Assembly (NCBI RefSeq): GCF_016863315.1
Contig: NZ_BOOQ01000052.1
Span: 1-64,000, forward strand
From: Planotetraspora silvatica
Lineage (GTDB): Bacteria > Actinomycetota > Actinomycetes > Streptosporangiales > Streptosporangiaceae
DNA length: 64,000 bases
Direction of reading: 5' to 3'
Shown here: positions 42,336 to 53,347 of the stretch, piece by piece
Numbering within the stretch: the stretch's first letter is position 1
Layout: every line of letters starts with the position of its first letter
Translations under genes and position numbers: made by a program
Notes under the pieces: generated by a model
Told to the model about the DNA's origin: nothing
The model's database searches: none
The model's input: the letters and a program-made list of their open reading frames with translations, nothing else

Positions 42336-42995
42336 ATGACGCGCGCGAGCGGTACACGGTGGCGCCCCGTGACTCCTGACGCCGGCGGCCCGCGGTCCAC
42401 CCGGGACGCGGCGGCGACGCGCCGCCGCATCCTGGACGCCGCCACCGCGGAATTCTCCGCCCTCGGCCTCTCCGGCGCGCGAATCGCCCGCATCGCGGAC
42501 GGCGCCGGGGCGAACCAGCGGATGATCTACGCCTACTTCGGCAACAAGGACGGCCTCTTCGACGCCGTCCTCGAGCACAACGTCCTGCTCGTCCAGGACG
42601 CCGTCCCCTTCGACGCCGCCGACCTGCCCGGTTATGCCCGGCGCGTCTTCGACTTCTACCGCGCCAACCCCCACCTGGTCCGGCTGGAGATGTGGCAGAC
42701 CCTGGAACGCTCGGACTCCATGCGGTCCTCGCCCCTGATCAGATCGGCCCTCGCCCACAAGGTCGCGGCCCTCGAACAGGCCCAGGCCGCCGGGCTCGTC
42801 AGCGCCGTCCTCCCGGCCGCGGAGCTTCTGGACCACATCCTCACCCTGGCCCACGGCCACCCCATGAACGCCGGCGACGCGGCCTCCTGGACGGACGGGC
42901 AGCGCGGCGCCCTGGCCGCGGGAGTCGCCGCCCTCACCGGTCAGCCGCCCGGCGGCGCGCCTCCCCCGGCGACCGGTCCTCGTCGTCCTCGGTGA
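42336..42995 (+). CDS. TetR-family transcriptional regulator
   Basis: 219 aa from ATG 42336; GTG 42369 may be the true start, just before the conserved domain. The HTH is AATRRRILDAATAEFSALGL, then GARIARIADGAGANQRMIYA and YFGNKDGLFD. The C-terminal domain has a TetR pattern of the YcdC/RutR kind (FDFYRANPHLVRLEMWQTLE). The best ribosome site (AGGAG) serves an overlapping 16-codon frame at 42329 that ends at 42379, which may be a leader. Its end overlaps the convergent GAF gene by 62 bases. The likely target is the SDR gene upstream. Confidence 0.88.
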   Translation: MTRASGTRWRPVTPDAGGPRSTRDAAATRRRILDAATAEFSALGLSGARIARIADGAGANQRMIYAYFGNKDGLFDAVLEHNVLLVQDAVPFDAADLPGYARRVFDFYRANPHLVRLEMWQTLERSDSMRSSPLIRSALAHKVAALEQAQAAGLVSAVLPAAELLDHILTLAHGHPMNAGDAASWTDGQRGALAAGVAALTGQPPGGAPPPATGPRRPR

Positions 42996-44484
42996 GCAGC
43001 CAGGCCAGCCTGGCCGCGGCGACCGCCTGCCGCGGATCGTGTGGGTGCAGTTCGCCTGCGAGGCGTTCGAACACCTCGAGGTCGTCGCTTCCCGGCTCGC
43101 TCTGGCCGAACGTCCACAACGCTTCGAGGTCGTGGTGGTCGAGGACCGCCGACCGCAGCGCCGCGAGCAGTTGATAGCGCTCCGCCCGGATGGCGGGGGC
43201 CTCGGAATGGGCGAGCAGCGGTACGTGACAGGCCGCCACCGCGGTCCGGACGTCGCCTGTCCGCAACGCGGCCCGTACGGCCAGGAAGTCGGCCTCGACG
43301 TCCGCCCGCAGCCGGTAGTGCCGGGGATCCATGACGGACTCGCCGACCTGCGCCCGGAGCCGGTGGACCTCCGAGCGCGCCGTCGTGGGGTTGCCCTCGT
43401 CTCCGTAGAGATGCAGCGCGAGTTGTTCGGCGGTCAGGCCGGCGGGATGCAGGGCGAGCACGGCGAGCAACTCGGCTCGCCGCAGGGTCAGGGGCAGTTC
43501 GCGGCCGTCAAGCACGGCCGCCGGCCGGTCGCCGAGGAACGACAACGAGAGCTTCGGCCGGTGGGCCGCCGCCCGGACCGGAGGGGGAACCCGGAGGAGA
43601 TAGCCCTCCGGCAGCGGCTCCACCAGCGCCTCGAGCCCGTCGTCGAGCAGGACCCGGTCGGCGCCGGGCGGGACGGGGATCCGGCCGGGCCACCGCATCT
43701 CCGGCTGGGCCGCGACGACCCGGCCGGTCCTGGTCAGCAGCGCGCCCGCCTCGCCGCGCAGTCCTGCCAGGTGCCGCATGTTCGCGGCCCGCAGGCGCTC
43801 GTCGCGTGACTCCATCAGATCGCGAAGGTGTCCCTCGGCGAGCCGCGCGGCGGCGTTGACCAGGCAGACCACGGCGGGGTGCAACGTGTGGAGCGGCCCG
43901 CTGACGTCGATCGCGCCGAACGTCGTCCCGGTGTCCGGGTCGTGGATGGGCGCGGCGGCGCAGGTCCAGGGATGGTAGGTGCGCACGAGATGCTCGGCGG
44001 AGTAGATCTGCACCGGGCCGTCGATCGCGAGCGCGGTGCCCATCGCGTTGGTCCCGATGGCGTCCTCGGTCCAGCGGACGCCCTCGCGCAACCCGATCGG
44101 ATCCGCGCGCCGGCAGATGTCGGGCGGTCCCTCGCGCCACAGGATCGTGCCGTCCGCATCAGTGATGATCATGACATGCCGGGACTCGTCCGCGATGCCC
44201 ACCAGCAGTTCGCGCAGCAGCGGCACCACCGCGTGCAACGGATGGGCCGAGCGCACGTCGGCCACCTCGTCCGATCCGTAGACGATCGGCGGGCGGTAGT
44301 GGTCCGGGTCCACGTGCGCGGCCAGTGAGCGCCGCCAGGACTCGGAGACCATCGGGCGGGGCGGGGCGGGCGGCTTCTCGCCGCTGAGAACGGCCTCGCG
44401 GACCTGCTGCAGCAGGTGGAACTGCGCTCCGGGATCCGGCGACAGACTCGCGGCCGCCGTGATCCCAGCGATTTCGGGATCCAT
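42934..44484 (-). CDS. GAF-domain transcriptional regulator without AAA+ domain
   Basis: 516 aa from ATG 44484, six bases after GGAG. The N-terminus ([20 protein letters not shown]) and the GAF domain at ~85-215 ([40 protein letters not shown]) match the sensor half of AcoR/DhaR-type regulators. The sigma-54 AAA+ module is absent. Instead residues ~330-385 form a winged-helix-like segment ([20 protein letters not shown]). This variant is typical of actinobacteria next to aldehyde dehydrogenase genes. It probably activates the divergent aldehyde dehydrogenase/DUF779 operon. A direct repeat TGCAACG-acgc-TGCAACG at 44619-44636 is a possible site. Confidence 0.85.
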   Translation of the reverse strand: MDPEIAGITAAASLSPDPGAQFHLLQQVREAVLSGEKPPAPPRPMVSESWRRSLAAHVDPDHYRPPIVYGSDEVADVRSAHPLHAVVPLLRELLVGIADESRHVMIITDADGTILWREGPPDICRRADPIGLREGVRWTEDAIGTNAMGTALAIDGPVQIYSAEHLVRTYHPWTCAAAPIHDPDTGTTFGAIDVSGPLHTLHPAVVCLVNAAARLAEGHLRDLMESRDERLRAANMRHLAGLRGEAGALLTRTGRVVAAQPEMRWPGRIPVPPGADRVLLDDGLEALVEPLPEGYLLRVPPPVRAAAHRPKLSLSFLGDRPAAVLDGRELPLTLRRAELLAVLALHPAGLTAEQLALHLYGDEGNPTTARSEVHRLRAQVGESVMDPRHYRLRADVEADFLAVRAALRTGDVRTAVAACHVPLLAHSEAPAIRAERYQLLAALRSAVLDHHDLEALWTFGQSEPGSDDLEVFERLAGELHPHDPRQAVAAARLAWLLTEDDEDRSPGEARRRAADR

Positions 44485-44703
44485 AGTGCACTCCGCGGCG
44501 ACCCTGAGGGGCGCGTCAGGGCGGCCGCCACCGACAGTGGCCGGGATCACACCCGCGTCCCCGCTCGGCGGCGTGCCGGCCGGAGCGGGCGAGCAGCGCC
44601 GTGCCCGCGCCTCCCCCGTGCAACGACGCTGCAACGCCGATTTCCCTACGTTCGACGTATCCCCCAGTTTCAGAATAATTCAGCATTTGGGGAGGTCAGG
44701 CGC

Positions 44704-46227
<1,524 letters not shown>

Positions 46228-46229
46228 TC

Positions 46230-46637
46230 ATGCCCGGGGCGGACGGCGGACCGCACCCTCCGGAGGGGCGCGTGGACGTCACCGAGGCCGCGGCGGGCCT
46301 GCTGCGCCGGCTCACCGAGGAGCACGGCCCGCTGATGTTCCACCAGTCCGGGGGATGTTGCGACGGCAGCGCGCCGATGTGCTACGCGGCGGGAGAGTTC
46401 CGCACCGGCGCCGCCGACGTCCGCCTCGGCGACCTCACGGTCGACGGCGTCGCCGCGCCGATCCCGGTGTGGATGTCGTCGTCGCAGTTCGAGTACTGGC
46501 GGCACACCCACATCACCATCGACGTCGTGCCGGGCAGGGGCGCCGGGTTCTCCCTGGAGGCACCTGAGGGGATGCGCTTCCTGACCCGTTCCCGGCTGCT
46601 GACCCTCGAGGAACTCGGCGCACTCGGCGACGTCTGA
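46230..46637 (+). CDS. DUF779 protein
   Basis: 135 aa from ATG 46230; GTG 46272 is an alternative. Conserved core LMFHQSGGCCDGSAPMCY with three cysteines and a histidine, a probable metal site, then QFEYWRHTHITIDVVPGRGA and GFSLEAPEGMRFLTRSR. This family almost always accompanies ExaC/AcoD-type aldehyde dehydrogenases, but its role is unknown. It begins 2 bases after the dehydrogenase stop. Confidence 0.9.
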   Translation: MPGADGGPHPPEGRVDVTEAAAGLLRRLTEEHGPLMFHQSGGCCDGSAPMCYAAGEFRTGAADVRLGDLTVDGVAAPIPVWMSSSQFEYWRHTHITIDVVPGRGAGFSLEAPEGMRFLTRSRLLTLEELGALGDV

Positions 46638-46659
46638 CGACCGGCGACATGCTGAGGGC

Positions 46660-46682
46660 GGGGTGGCCGATGCGGCCACCCC
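46660..46682. terminator. Bidirectional terminator hairpin
   Basis: GGGGTGGCC-gatgc-GGCCACCCC: a perfect 9-bp stem with a 5-base loop, between the convergent DUF779 and aldehyde dehydrogenase genes. Confidence 0.75.
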
Positions 46683-46744
46683 ACCCGATTCCGGTGACGG
46701 TGCGGACATCCGGTCTCACAGCGTCCCCGGGTGCCTGCGAAGGG

Positions 46745-48238
46745 CTAGCCTCCGATCTGGGCGCAGACCGCCTTCACTTCGGTGTAGGCCTCCAGCGCCT
46801 CGTGGCCCATCTCTCGTCCCCATCCGGACTGCTTGTAGCCGCCGAACGGCAGGGCCGCGTCGAAGACGTTGTAGCAGTTGATCCAGACGGTGCCGGCCCG
46901 GATCTTCGCGGCCAGCGTGTGCGCCTTGGAGATGTCGCGGGTCCAGATTCCCGCGCCCAGCCCGAAGCTGGTCGCGTTGGCCTGGGCGGCGATCTCGTCC
47001 AGGTCGGAGAACGGAGCGGCGACCACGACCGGCCCGAAGATCTCCTCGCGGACGACCTTCATGTCGGGACGGGTGCCCGTCAGGACCGTGGGCTCCACGA
47101 AGTAGCCCCGGTCGCCGTGACGCCCGCCGCCGGCCCGCGTCTGCGCGCCCTCGGTGCGGCCGGACTCCAGGTAGCCCGTCACCCGGCGCAGTTGCTCGTC
47201 GGACACCAGGGGACCCATCTGCGTGTCGGCCTCCAGCCCGGAGCCGAGCTTGATGCCGCGGGCGATCTCGGAGACGCCCTCGACCACCTCGTCGAACCTG
47301 CTCTCGTGCACGAACAGCCGCGATCCGGCCACGCAGCACTGGCCGTGGTTGAAGAAGATCGCGTTCGCCGCGCCCGCGATGGCGATCTCGGGGTCGGCGT
47401 CGTCGAACACGACATTCGGGCTCTTGCCGCCGAGCTCCAGAGTGACCTTCTTCAGGTTCCCGGCCGCGGCGTGCACGATCAGCCTGCCGACCTCCGTGGA
47501 GCCGGTGAAGGCGACCTTGTCGACGTCGTCGTGGGCCGCGAGCGCCGCCCCGGCGGTCTCGCCGTACCCGGGGAGGACGTTGACCACGCCGTCCGGCACC
47601 CCGGCTTCGGCGATCAGCTCGGCGAGCCGCAGCGCCGACAGCGGGGTCTGCTCGGCGGGCTTGAGGATCACCACGTTCCCGGTCGCCAGGGCGGGCCCCA
47701 GTTTCCAGGCGGCCATCAGCAGCGGGAAGTTCCAGGGGATGATCTGGGCGACCACGCCGACCGGCTCGCGCAGCGTGTAGGCGTGGAAACCCGCACCCGG
47801 CATGTACGGCACGGACAGGGCGATCGTGTTCCCCTCGATCTTCGTGGCCCAGCCCGCCATGTAATGGAACAGGTCGGCGGCCAGCGGGACGTCCGCCGCG
47901 CGCGCCACGGCCAGGGGCTTGCCGTTGTCCAGCGACTCCAGCTGGGCGAGTTCCTCCGCGTGCTCGAGGATCAGATCCCCGATCTTCCAGATGATCCGGC
48001 CTCGTTGCGAGGCGCTCAGCCGCGACCACGGCCCGGAGAAGGCCCGCCGGGCCGCGCGCACGGCCCGGTCGACGTCCTCGGTGTCGGCCTCGGCGACATG
48101 CGCGAGGGTCTCCCCGGTGGCCGGATTGGGGGTGGCGAACGTCTTGCCCGAGGCCGCGTCCACCCATCGCCCGTCGATGAAAAGCTGCCGCGGAGTGGCT
48201 ACGAAGTCCTCGACGCTCTTTTCCAGGGTCACCGTCAT
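46745..48238 (-). CDS. Aldehyde dehydrogenase family protein
   Basis: 497 aa from ATG 48238. Family motifs are [40 protein letters not shown], general base E268 in [13 protein letters not shown], catalytic Cys at 301-302 in FFNHGQCCVAGSRLFV, and [14 protein letters not shown] near the end. This is the broad-specificity betaine/phenylacetaldehyde-like class, differing in active-site context from the one at 44704. It oxidises an aldehyde with NAD(P). Its stop faces the DUF779 gene; it has its own promoter. Confidence 0.92.
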   Translation of the reverse strand: MTVTLEKSVEDFVATPRQLFIDGRWVDAASGKTFATPNPATGETLAHVAEADTEDVDRAVRAARRAFSGPWSRLSASQRGRIIWKIGDLILEHAEELAQLESLDNGKPLAVARAADVPLAADLFHYMAGWATKIEGNTIALSVPYMPGAGFHAYTLREPVGVVAQIIPWNFPLLMAAWKLGPALATGNVVILKPAEQTPLSALRLAELIAEAGVPDGVVNVLPGYGETAGAALAAHDDVDKVAFTGSTEVGRLIVHAAAGNLKKVTLELGGKSPNVVFDDADPEIAIAGAANAIFFNHGQCCVAGSRLFVHESRFDEVVEGVSEIARGIKLGSGLEADTQMGPLVSDEQLRRVTGYLESGRTEGAQTRAGGGRHGDRGYFVEPTVLTGTRPDMKVVREEIFGPVVVAAPFSDLDEIAAQANATSFGLGAGIWTRDISKAHTLAAKIRAGTVWINCYNVFDAALPFGGYKQSGWGREMGHEALEAYTEVKAVCAQIGG

Positions 48239-48462
48239 CAGTGTCGGCTCCCATCTGTTCAGAGGGCGCTCTCCCGGCCGCACCACGTGCCGGCGGTCAG
48301 CCGGCCTGGGGGGCCGGGCGAGCCAGTCGTCACAATGACACTACTTGCGATGTGAGAAGACAAGGGGACCCCGGCCTCCAGTCTTGGCTCCGTGGAGCCG
48401 CCCCCGTCGCCGTCCACCGAATGGCCGGTGCCGGCCCCGGCCGCCGAAGGCCCGTCGCGGGA

Positions 48463-49671
48463 TCACGCCGCGCCGGTCAGCTCCCGCGCCCGCACCCGGG
48501 CCCACGCCTCCGCGGCCAGCACGGCTTCGAGCGTCATCTCGCCGCCGACCTGGTCGTGCTCGCCCATCACGCGTTCGACCGTCTCAGTGATCTCGAGGAA
48601 CGACAGGCGCCCCTCCAGGAAGGCCGCCACGCACTCCTCGTTGGCGGCGTTGAACACCGCGGGCGTCGTTCCCCCCGCTTCCCCGGCGGCGCAGGCCAGA
48701 CGGAGGCCGGGGAAGGCGTCGTGGTCGACGGGAAGGAAATCCCAGGAGGACGCCCTGCTCCAGTCACAGGCGGGCGCGGCATCCGGCACACGGACGGGCC
48801 ACGACATCCCCAGGGCGAGCGCCATGCGGATGTCCGGTGGAGCGACCTGGGCCAGGGTCGAGCCGTCGTGGAACTCGACCATGGAGTGGACCATCACCTG
48901 CGGATGGACGACGACCTCGATCCGGTCGAAGGGGATGTCGAACAGGAGATGGGCCTCGATGACCTCCAGGCCCTTGTTGACCAGGTTCGCGCAGTTGACC
49001 GTGATGACCGGTCCCATGTTCCAGACCGGATGCGCGAGCGCCTGCTCGGCGGTGACGTCCGCCATCTCGGCACGGGTGCGTCCGCGGAACGGACCGCCGC
49101 TGGCGGTGACGATCAGGCGGCGCACCTCGTCCGTCTTCCCGCCCTGGAGGCACTGGAAGAGCGCGGAGTGCTCGGAGTCGACCGGGATGATCTGGCCGGG
49201 CGCCGCCAGCTTCTTGACCAGCGCCCCTCCGACGATGAGCGATTCCTTGTTCGCGAGGATCAGCCTGCTGCCGGACTCCAGCGCCGCCAGGGTGGGCGCG
49301 AGACCGACGGAGCCGGTGATGCCGTTGAGCACCGCGTCACAGGGCAACGCGGCGAGCCGCGTCGAGGCGTCGGGACCGCTGACGATCTCCGGTGCGGGCG
49401 ACCCGGCGGCGCCGGGGCCGCGCCGCCGGGCTTCCGCCTGTAGCGCGTCCTGGAATCTCCGCGCGCCGTCGGCCGCAGCGATGCCCACGTAGCCGACCTC
49501 CAGGTCCAGCGCCTGCCGGGCGAGGAGGTCGAGATCTCCGCCGCCGGCGGAGATGGCCCTGACGCGGAAGCGGCCGGAGTTGCGCCGGATGACGTCGATC
49601 GCCTGGGTGCCGATCGACCCGGTCGACCCGAGAAGAACGAGGCTGCGGGGCTCGCGGTGCGCGGAGGTCAT
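48463..49671 (-). CDS. dxr: 1-deoxy-D-xylulose-5-phosphate reductoisomerase, divergent
   Basis: 402 aa. NADPH site LVLLGSTGSIGTQAIDVIRR, LANKESLIVGGALV, metal ligands in PVDSEHSALFQCLQ (D165, E167) and E236, S191 in TASGGPF, HPVWNMG, and K233. It makes MEP, the committed step of the non-mevalonate isoprenoid pathway. Two normally conserved active-site positions differ: C227 replaces the serine equivalent to E. coli Ser222 (TVNCANLVNK instead of xNSAxxxNK), and HPQVMVHSMV has Val where HPQS is usual. It stands alone, away from the common rseP/ispG context, so it may be a second copy. Confidence 0.9.
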   Translation of the reverse strand: MTSAHREPRSLVLLGSTGSIGTQAIDVIRRNSGRFRVRAISAGGGDLDLLARQALDLEVGYVGIAAADGARRFQDALQAEARRRGPGAAGSPAPEIVSGPDASTRLAALPCDAVLNGITGSVGLAPTLAALESGSRLILANKESLIVGGALVKKLAAPGQIIPVDSEHSALFQCLQGGKTDEVRRLIVTASGGPFRGRTRAEMADVTAEQALAHPVWNMGPVITVNCANLVNKGLEVIEAHLLFDIPFDRIEVVVHPQVMVHSMVEFHDGSTLAQVAPPDIRMALALGMSWPVRVPDAAPACDWSRASSWDFLPVDHDAFPGLRLACAAGEAGGTTPAVFNAANEECVAAFLEGRLSFLEITETVERVMGEHDQVGGEMTLEAVLAAEAWARVRARELTGAA

Positions 49672-49774
49672 GATCGGATGTTATCGACGCCCTCCGGCCG
49701 CCCTCTCGGCGCCCGGAACCGATTCCTGCGGCGATGAGGGTCACAAACGCGGTTGAGTAGGTAATGATGTAATC

Positions 49775-50224
49775 ATGGAGTCGCTCTATGATCACGCAGG
49801 CGGACATGACGGCCTTCACCGGTTCGTCGACATCTTCTATGCCGACGTCCTGTCCGACCCGCTGCTGCAGCCGTTGTTCGGCGCGGGACGGCCTGAGCAC
49901 GTGGCGCACCTGACGGCCTTCACCGCCGAGACCTTCGGCGGTCCCGACACGTTCTCCCGGGACATGGGCGGCTTTCTCGGGCTCATCGACGTGCACCGCG
50001 GCCTGAGGATCACCGAACCGCAACGGCGGCGGTTCGTCGAGCTGTACATGGCGGCCGCGGATCGGGCAGGGCTGCCCGACGACGCTCCGTTCCGTGAGGC
50101 GCTCCGCTCTCACGTCGAGTTCGGCACGCAGGTGGCCGTGCAGAACTCCCACGCGGAAACCGATGACCAACTGCACCCGCTCCGCGAGGTCCCGCACTGG
50201 GACTGGCCCGCGTCGGCCGAGTGA
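49775..50224 (+). CDS. Group II truncated haemoglobin
   Basis: 149 aa: SLYDHAGGHDGLHRFVDIFY, DPLLQPLFGAGRPEHVAHLT and FTAETFGGPDTFSRDMGGFL, then IDVHRGLRITEPQRRRFVEL carry the group II (TrbO-like) pattern with the proximal His in VHRGL. It binds heme and O2, NO or peroxide in the cytoplasm and often protects against nitrosative stress. Single gene, convergent with a TetR gene. Confidence 0.88.
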   Translation: MESLYDHAGGHDGLHRFVDIFYADVLSDPLLQPLFGAGRPEHVAHLTAFTAETFGGPDTFSRDMGGFLGLIDVHRGLRITEPQRRRFVELYMAAADRAGLPDDAPFREALRSHVEFGTQVAVQNSHAETDDQLHPLREVPHWDWPASAE

Positions 50225-50378
50225 ACGCCGGGCGGCGGGCCGCTCAGAAGCCGGCTGCGCGCCGATCGGCGATCCGGATCACCGCTGCGTCGAGGACGCG
50301 GTTGCCGTTCTCACGCCGAGACGACAGCGCGTAGCCGCCAGGACCGGCCAGGCATCGGCATGTGCCCGAAGGTCCACG

Positions 50379-50972
50379 TCATCGGCTCTCGGTCGACCGG
50401 GCCCGGATGCCGTCGAGGGCGATCCCGAGCACCCGCTCGCGCTGCTCGTCGTCGACGAAGGACGCGCCGGTGATTCCGCCGACCAGGCGGAGCACGTCGT
50501 CGAAGCTGATGTCCGCGCGGGCCTCCCCGGCCTCCTGCGCCCGTGCGAACAGCGGCCTCCCCGCTCCGTACATGACCTCCCTGCAGGAGCGGAACATCGC
50601 GGATTCACGGTTGAGCGCTTCGGAGATCGCGGCCTTTGTTGCGACATATCCGACGAAGCGTCGCAACCAGGTCACGAGGGCCTCCCACGGCGGCAGGCCG
50701 GCCACCTTCTCCGCCTCGAGTCTGAGCCCCTCCACGTCGTCGACGTACACCGCGTCGAACAGGTCCTGGCGCGTCGGGAAGTTGCGGTACAGGGTGCCGA
50801 TGCCGACGCCCGCCCGGCGGGCGATGTCCTCGAGTGACGCCCCGGTGCCGTGCTGGGCGAAGGCCTCGCGCGCCGCGACGAGCAGGGCGTCGAAGTTCCT
50901 CCGCGCGTCGGCGCGATGCGGGCGCCGCACGCTGACGGCGGAGCCGGTGCCTGTGATTGTTCTCTCTGTCAC
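50379..50972 (-). CDS. TetR-family repressor of the adjacent MFS exporter
   Basis: 197 aa from GTG 50972. The HTH is ALLVAAREAFAQHGTGASLE, then DIARRAGVGIGTLYRNFPTR and QDLFDAVY. The C-terminal domain has ALVTWLRRFVGYVATKAAIS, the pattern of TetR proteins controlling drug exporters. It is divergent from the MFS gene, with two GGAGG(T/C)AT-type palindromes between them, so autorepression and repression of the exporter are likely. Confidence 0.9.
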   Translation of the reverse strand: MTERTITGTGSAVSVRRPHRADARRNFDALLVAAREAFAQHGTGASLEDIARRAGVGIGTLYRNFPTRQDLFDAVYVDDVEGLRLEAEKVAGLPPWEALVTWLRRFVGYVATKAAISEALNRESAMFRSCREVMYGAGRPLFARAQEAGEARADISFDDVLRLVGGITGASFVDDEQRERVLGIALDGIRARSTESR

Positions 50973-51006
50973 AGATGACTCCCAGGTAGGGCGGCCGTTT
51001 GTCAGC

Positions 51007-51042
51007 GGAGGTATGCCTCCGTTATTGTGGAGGCATACCTCC
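51007..51042. promoter_or_regulatory. Paired TetR operators upstream of the MFS gene
   Basis: GGAGGTATGCCTCC (51007-51020) and its reverse complement GGAGGCATACCTCC (51029-51042), 22 bp centre to centre. Each is nearly palindromic, and together they form a larger inverted repeat in the divergent TetR/MFS region. A partial copy, GCGGAGG, follows. Confidence 0.75.
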
Positions 51043-51176
51043 GATATTGCGGAGGTTCTCCTCCACTTTACCGCCTGGGTCGTCGTCCGCGGATGCCGTG
51101 AAAGGCACCGGCGACCGGCCTCCTCGCCGGCATGCCCCCCGCGGCCCAGGCGCCATTCATAGTCGAAGGACTCTTC

Positions 51177-52649
51177 ATGGCAGGCGCCACCTCAACGGCG
51201 CGGCGCACCTTCCTGGTGCTGTCCGCCGCCGCCGCCGCATTCTCGATCATGCAGTCACTGGTCACCCCGGTGCTGCCCACCATCCAGCACGATCTGCACA
51301 CCAGCCAGGGCACGGTGACCTGGGTGCTGACGGCGTGGTTGTTGTCCGCGTCGGTCGCGACCCCTCTGCTGGGCCGCATCGGCGACATGATCGGCAAGGA
51401 GCGCACACTTCTCGTCGCCCTCGGCGCGATCGCCGTCGGCTGCCTGATCGCCGCGCTCGCCCCTAACCTCGGAGTGCTGATCGTCGGCCGGGTGGTCCAG
51501 GGGCTCGGCGGAGCGGTGTTCCCGGTGTCGTTCGGGATCATCCGCGACGAGTTCCCCGCCGAGCGGGTGCCTTCCGCGGTCGGCGGCCTGTCCGCCGTCA
51601 TCGCCGCCGGAGGCGGCCTGGGCATCGTGCTGGCCGGTCCGATCGTCGGAGCGCTGGACTGGCGGTGGCTGTTCTGGATCCCGATGATCGTCGTGACGGT
51701 GACCGCGATCCTCGCGTACAGGTATGTGCCGAAGTCTCCGGTGCGGACTCCGGGGCGCGTCGACTGGCTGGCCGCGGTGCTCCTGTCGGGGTGGCTGGTG
51801 GCACTGCTGGTCCCGCTCAGCGAGGCCTCGTCGTGGGGCTGGGGGTCGGCCCGGACGATCGCGTCGTTCGCCGCCGCAGTGGTCCTGTTCGCCCTGTGGA
51901 TCACGGTCGAGACGAGGTCCCGCAACCCGCTGATCGACATGCGGATGATGCGGCTGCCCGCCGTGTGGACGACCAACCTCGTGGCGCTGCTGTTCGGCGC
52001 GGGCATGTTCTCCGTGTACGCGTTCCTGCCGCAGTTCATGCAGGTGCCCCGGGCGGCGGGCTACGGGTTCGGCTCCACGGTCACCGGCGCCGGTCTCCTG
52101 ATGTTGCCCATGCTCGTGACGATGGCCGTCGGCGGAACGGTCAGCGGCCCGATCTCCCGTCGCGTCAGCGCCAAGGCCCAGCTCGTGTGGGGGTCGGCGG
52201 GCAGCGTGCTCTCGTGCGCCGCGTTCGCCGGCTACCACGATCAGCCATGGCAGATCGCCGTCGCCGGCGGCGTCTTCGGCCTCGGCCTCGGACTCGCCTA
52301 CGCCTCGATGACCAACCTGATCGTGCAGAGCGTCCCGGCGAACCAGACCGGCGCCGCCAGTGGGATGAACGCCAACATCCGCACCATCGGCGGGTCGATC
52401 GGCACCGCTGTGGTGAGCTCCGTCATCACGGGTCATCTGGAGCCCGGTGGCCTGCCGTACGAGTCGGGCTTCACGCACAGCTTCTCGGTGCTCGCCGTGA
52501 CCTCGGCGGCCGCCGTCGCCGTGGCGCTGTTCATTCCCGCCGCGCGCGGGCGCCGGGCGTCCGCGGCCGCCGTGCGCGAGACCCCGGCCGCCGCGCCGAC
52601 CGCCGCGCCGACCACCGCGCCGGCGTCCGTCGGCGGCGGGAAGGGCTGA
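51177..52649 (+). CDS. MFS drug exporter, DHA2 (14-helix) family
   Basis: 490 aa from ATG 51177, with AAGGA six bases upstream. Motifs are VTWVLTAWLLSASVATPLLG, RIGDMIGKERTLLVALGAIA (motif A), and VLIVGRVVQGLGGAVFPVSF (motif B). About 14 hydrophobic helices continue to VLAVTSAAAVAVALFIPAAR, with an Ala/Pro/Thr-rich tail. It is a proton-coupled multidrug or metabolite exporter of the EmrB/QacA kind, controlled by the divergent TetR. Confidence 0.92.
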   Translation: MAGATSTARRTFLVLSAAAAAFSIMQSLVTPVLPTIQHDLHTSQGTVTWVLTAWLLSASVATPLLGRIGDMIGKERTLLVALGAIAVGCLIAALAPNLGVLIVGRVVQGLGGAVFPVSFGIIRDEFPAERVPSAVGGLSAVIAAGGGLGIVLAGPIVGALDWRWLFWIPMIVVTVTAILAYRYVPKSPVRTPGRVDWLAAVLLSGWLVALLVPLSEASSWGWGSARTIASFAAAVVLFALWITVETRSRNPLIDMRMMRLPAVWTTNLVALLFGAGMFSVYAFLPQFMQVPRAAGYGFGSTVTGAGLLMLPMLVTMAVGGTVSGPISRRVSAKAQLVWGSAGSVLSCAAFAGYHDQPWQIAVAGGVFGLGLGLAYASMTNLIVQSVPANQTGAASGMNANIRTIGGSIGTAVVSSVITGHLEPGGLPYESGFTHSFSVLAVTSAAAVAVALFIPAARGRRASAAAVRETPAAAPTAAPTTAPASVGGGKG

Positions 52650-52694
52650 CGGCGCGGGCAGGCACACGGCCGGCACCCGAACGGCACACGGCCC

Positions 52695-52727
52695 GCCGCC
52701 CCGGTCCGGCCCCCCGCCCGGGGCGGC
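52695..52727. terminator. Bidirectional terminator hairpin
   Basis: GCCGCCCCGG (52695-52704) pairs with CCGGGGCGGC (52718-52727), a perfect 10-bp stem with a 13-base loop, between the convergent MFS and TetR genes. Confidence 0.65.
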
Positions 52728-52738
52728 CGTCCTCCGTC

Positions 52739-53320
52739 TCACCCGGCCGGGGCGGGAGGGCGTGTCCGCCTGGCGGATTCGAGCAGCAGACGGGCCGCCG
52801 CCCTGGCCTGTGCCGCCGTTCCTGGGGCGCCGAGGATTCCGGCGGTCACCATGGCGCCCTCGGCGAGCAGGAGCAGATGACCAGCCAGGTCACGGGGAAG
52901 GTGAGCGCCGTCCGTGAGCGTCTCCAGATATCGGCCAAACGCCTGCTTGTGCCGCCGGGCCTGCGTGGCGACGGTCGGCGACGTGGCCCCCAGCTCGCCG
53001 TAGGAGTTGATCCACGCACACCCGCGGAAGCCGGGCTCGCCGAACCACAGTTCAAGCCAGTCGAAGACCGCGATGATCCGGCCCTCCGGGTCGTCGCATG
53101 TCTCCACGTGCTCGGCCAGGCGCCGCCGCCAGCCGAGGTCGCGGCGCTCGAGATAGGCCTCGACGAGCCGGTCCTTCGTGGCGAACAGCTGGTAGAGGCG
53201 TTTGAGCGACACACCCGACAGGCTGCGGATGTCGTCCATGCCGACCGCCTGGATGCCCTTGCCGTAGAACAACTCCTCCGCCGCGTCGAGCACGTGGCCG
53301 CGCGCCACCTCCCGGTCCAC
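52739..53320 (-). CDS. TetR-family transcriptional regulator
   Basis: 193 aa from GTG 53320. The HTH is GHVLDAAEELFYGKGIQAVG, then MDDIRSLSGVSLKRLYQLFA and TKDRLVEAYL. The ligand domain contains FGEPGFRGCAWINSYGELGA, as in TetR proteins paired with SnoaL-like or reductase genes. Two GAGAAC-n4-GTTCTC sites between it and the divergent DUF1348 gene are its likely operators. Confidence 0.9.
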   Translation of the reverse strand: MDREVARGHVLDAAEELFYGKGIQAVGMDDIRSLSGVSLKRLYQLFATKDRLVEAYLERRDLGWRRRLAEHVETCDDPEGRIIAVFDWLELWFGEPGFRGCAWINSYGELGATSPTVATQARRHKQAFGRYLETLTDGAHLPRDLAGHLLLLAEGAMVTAGILGAPGTAAQARAAARLLLESARRTRPPAPAG

Positions 53321-53347
53321 CCCATCACCTCGTCCCTGCCTTGACTG

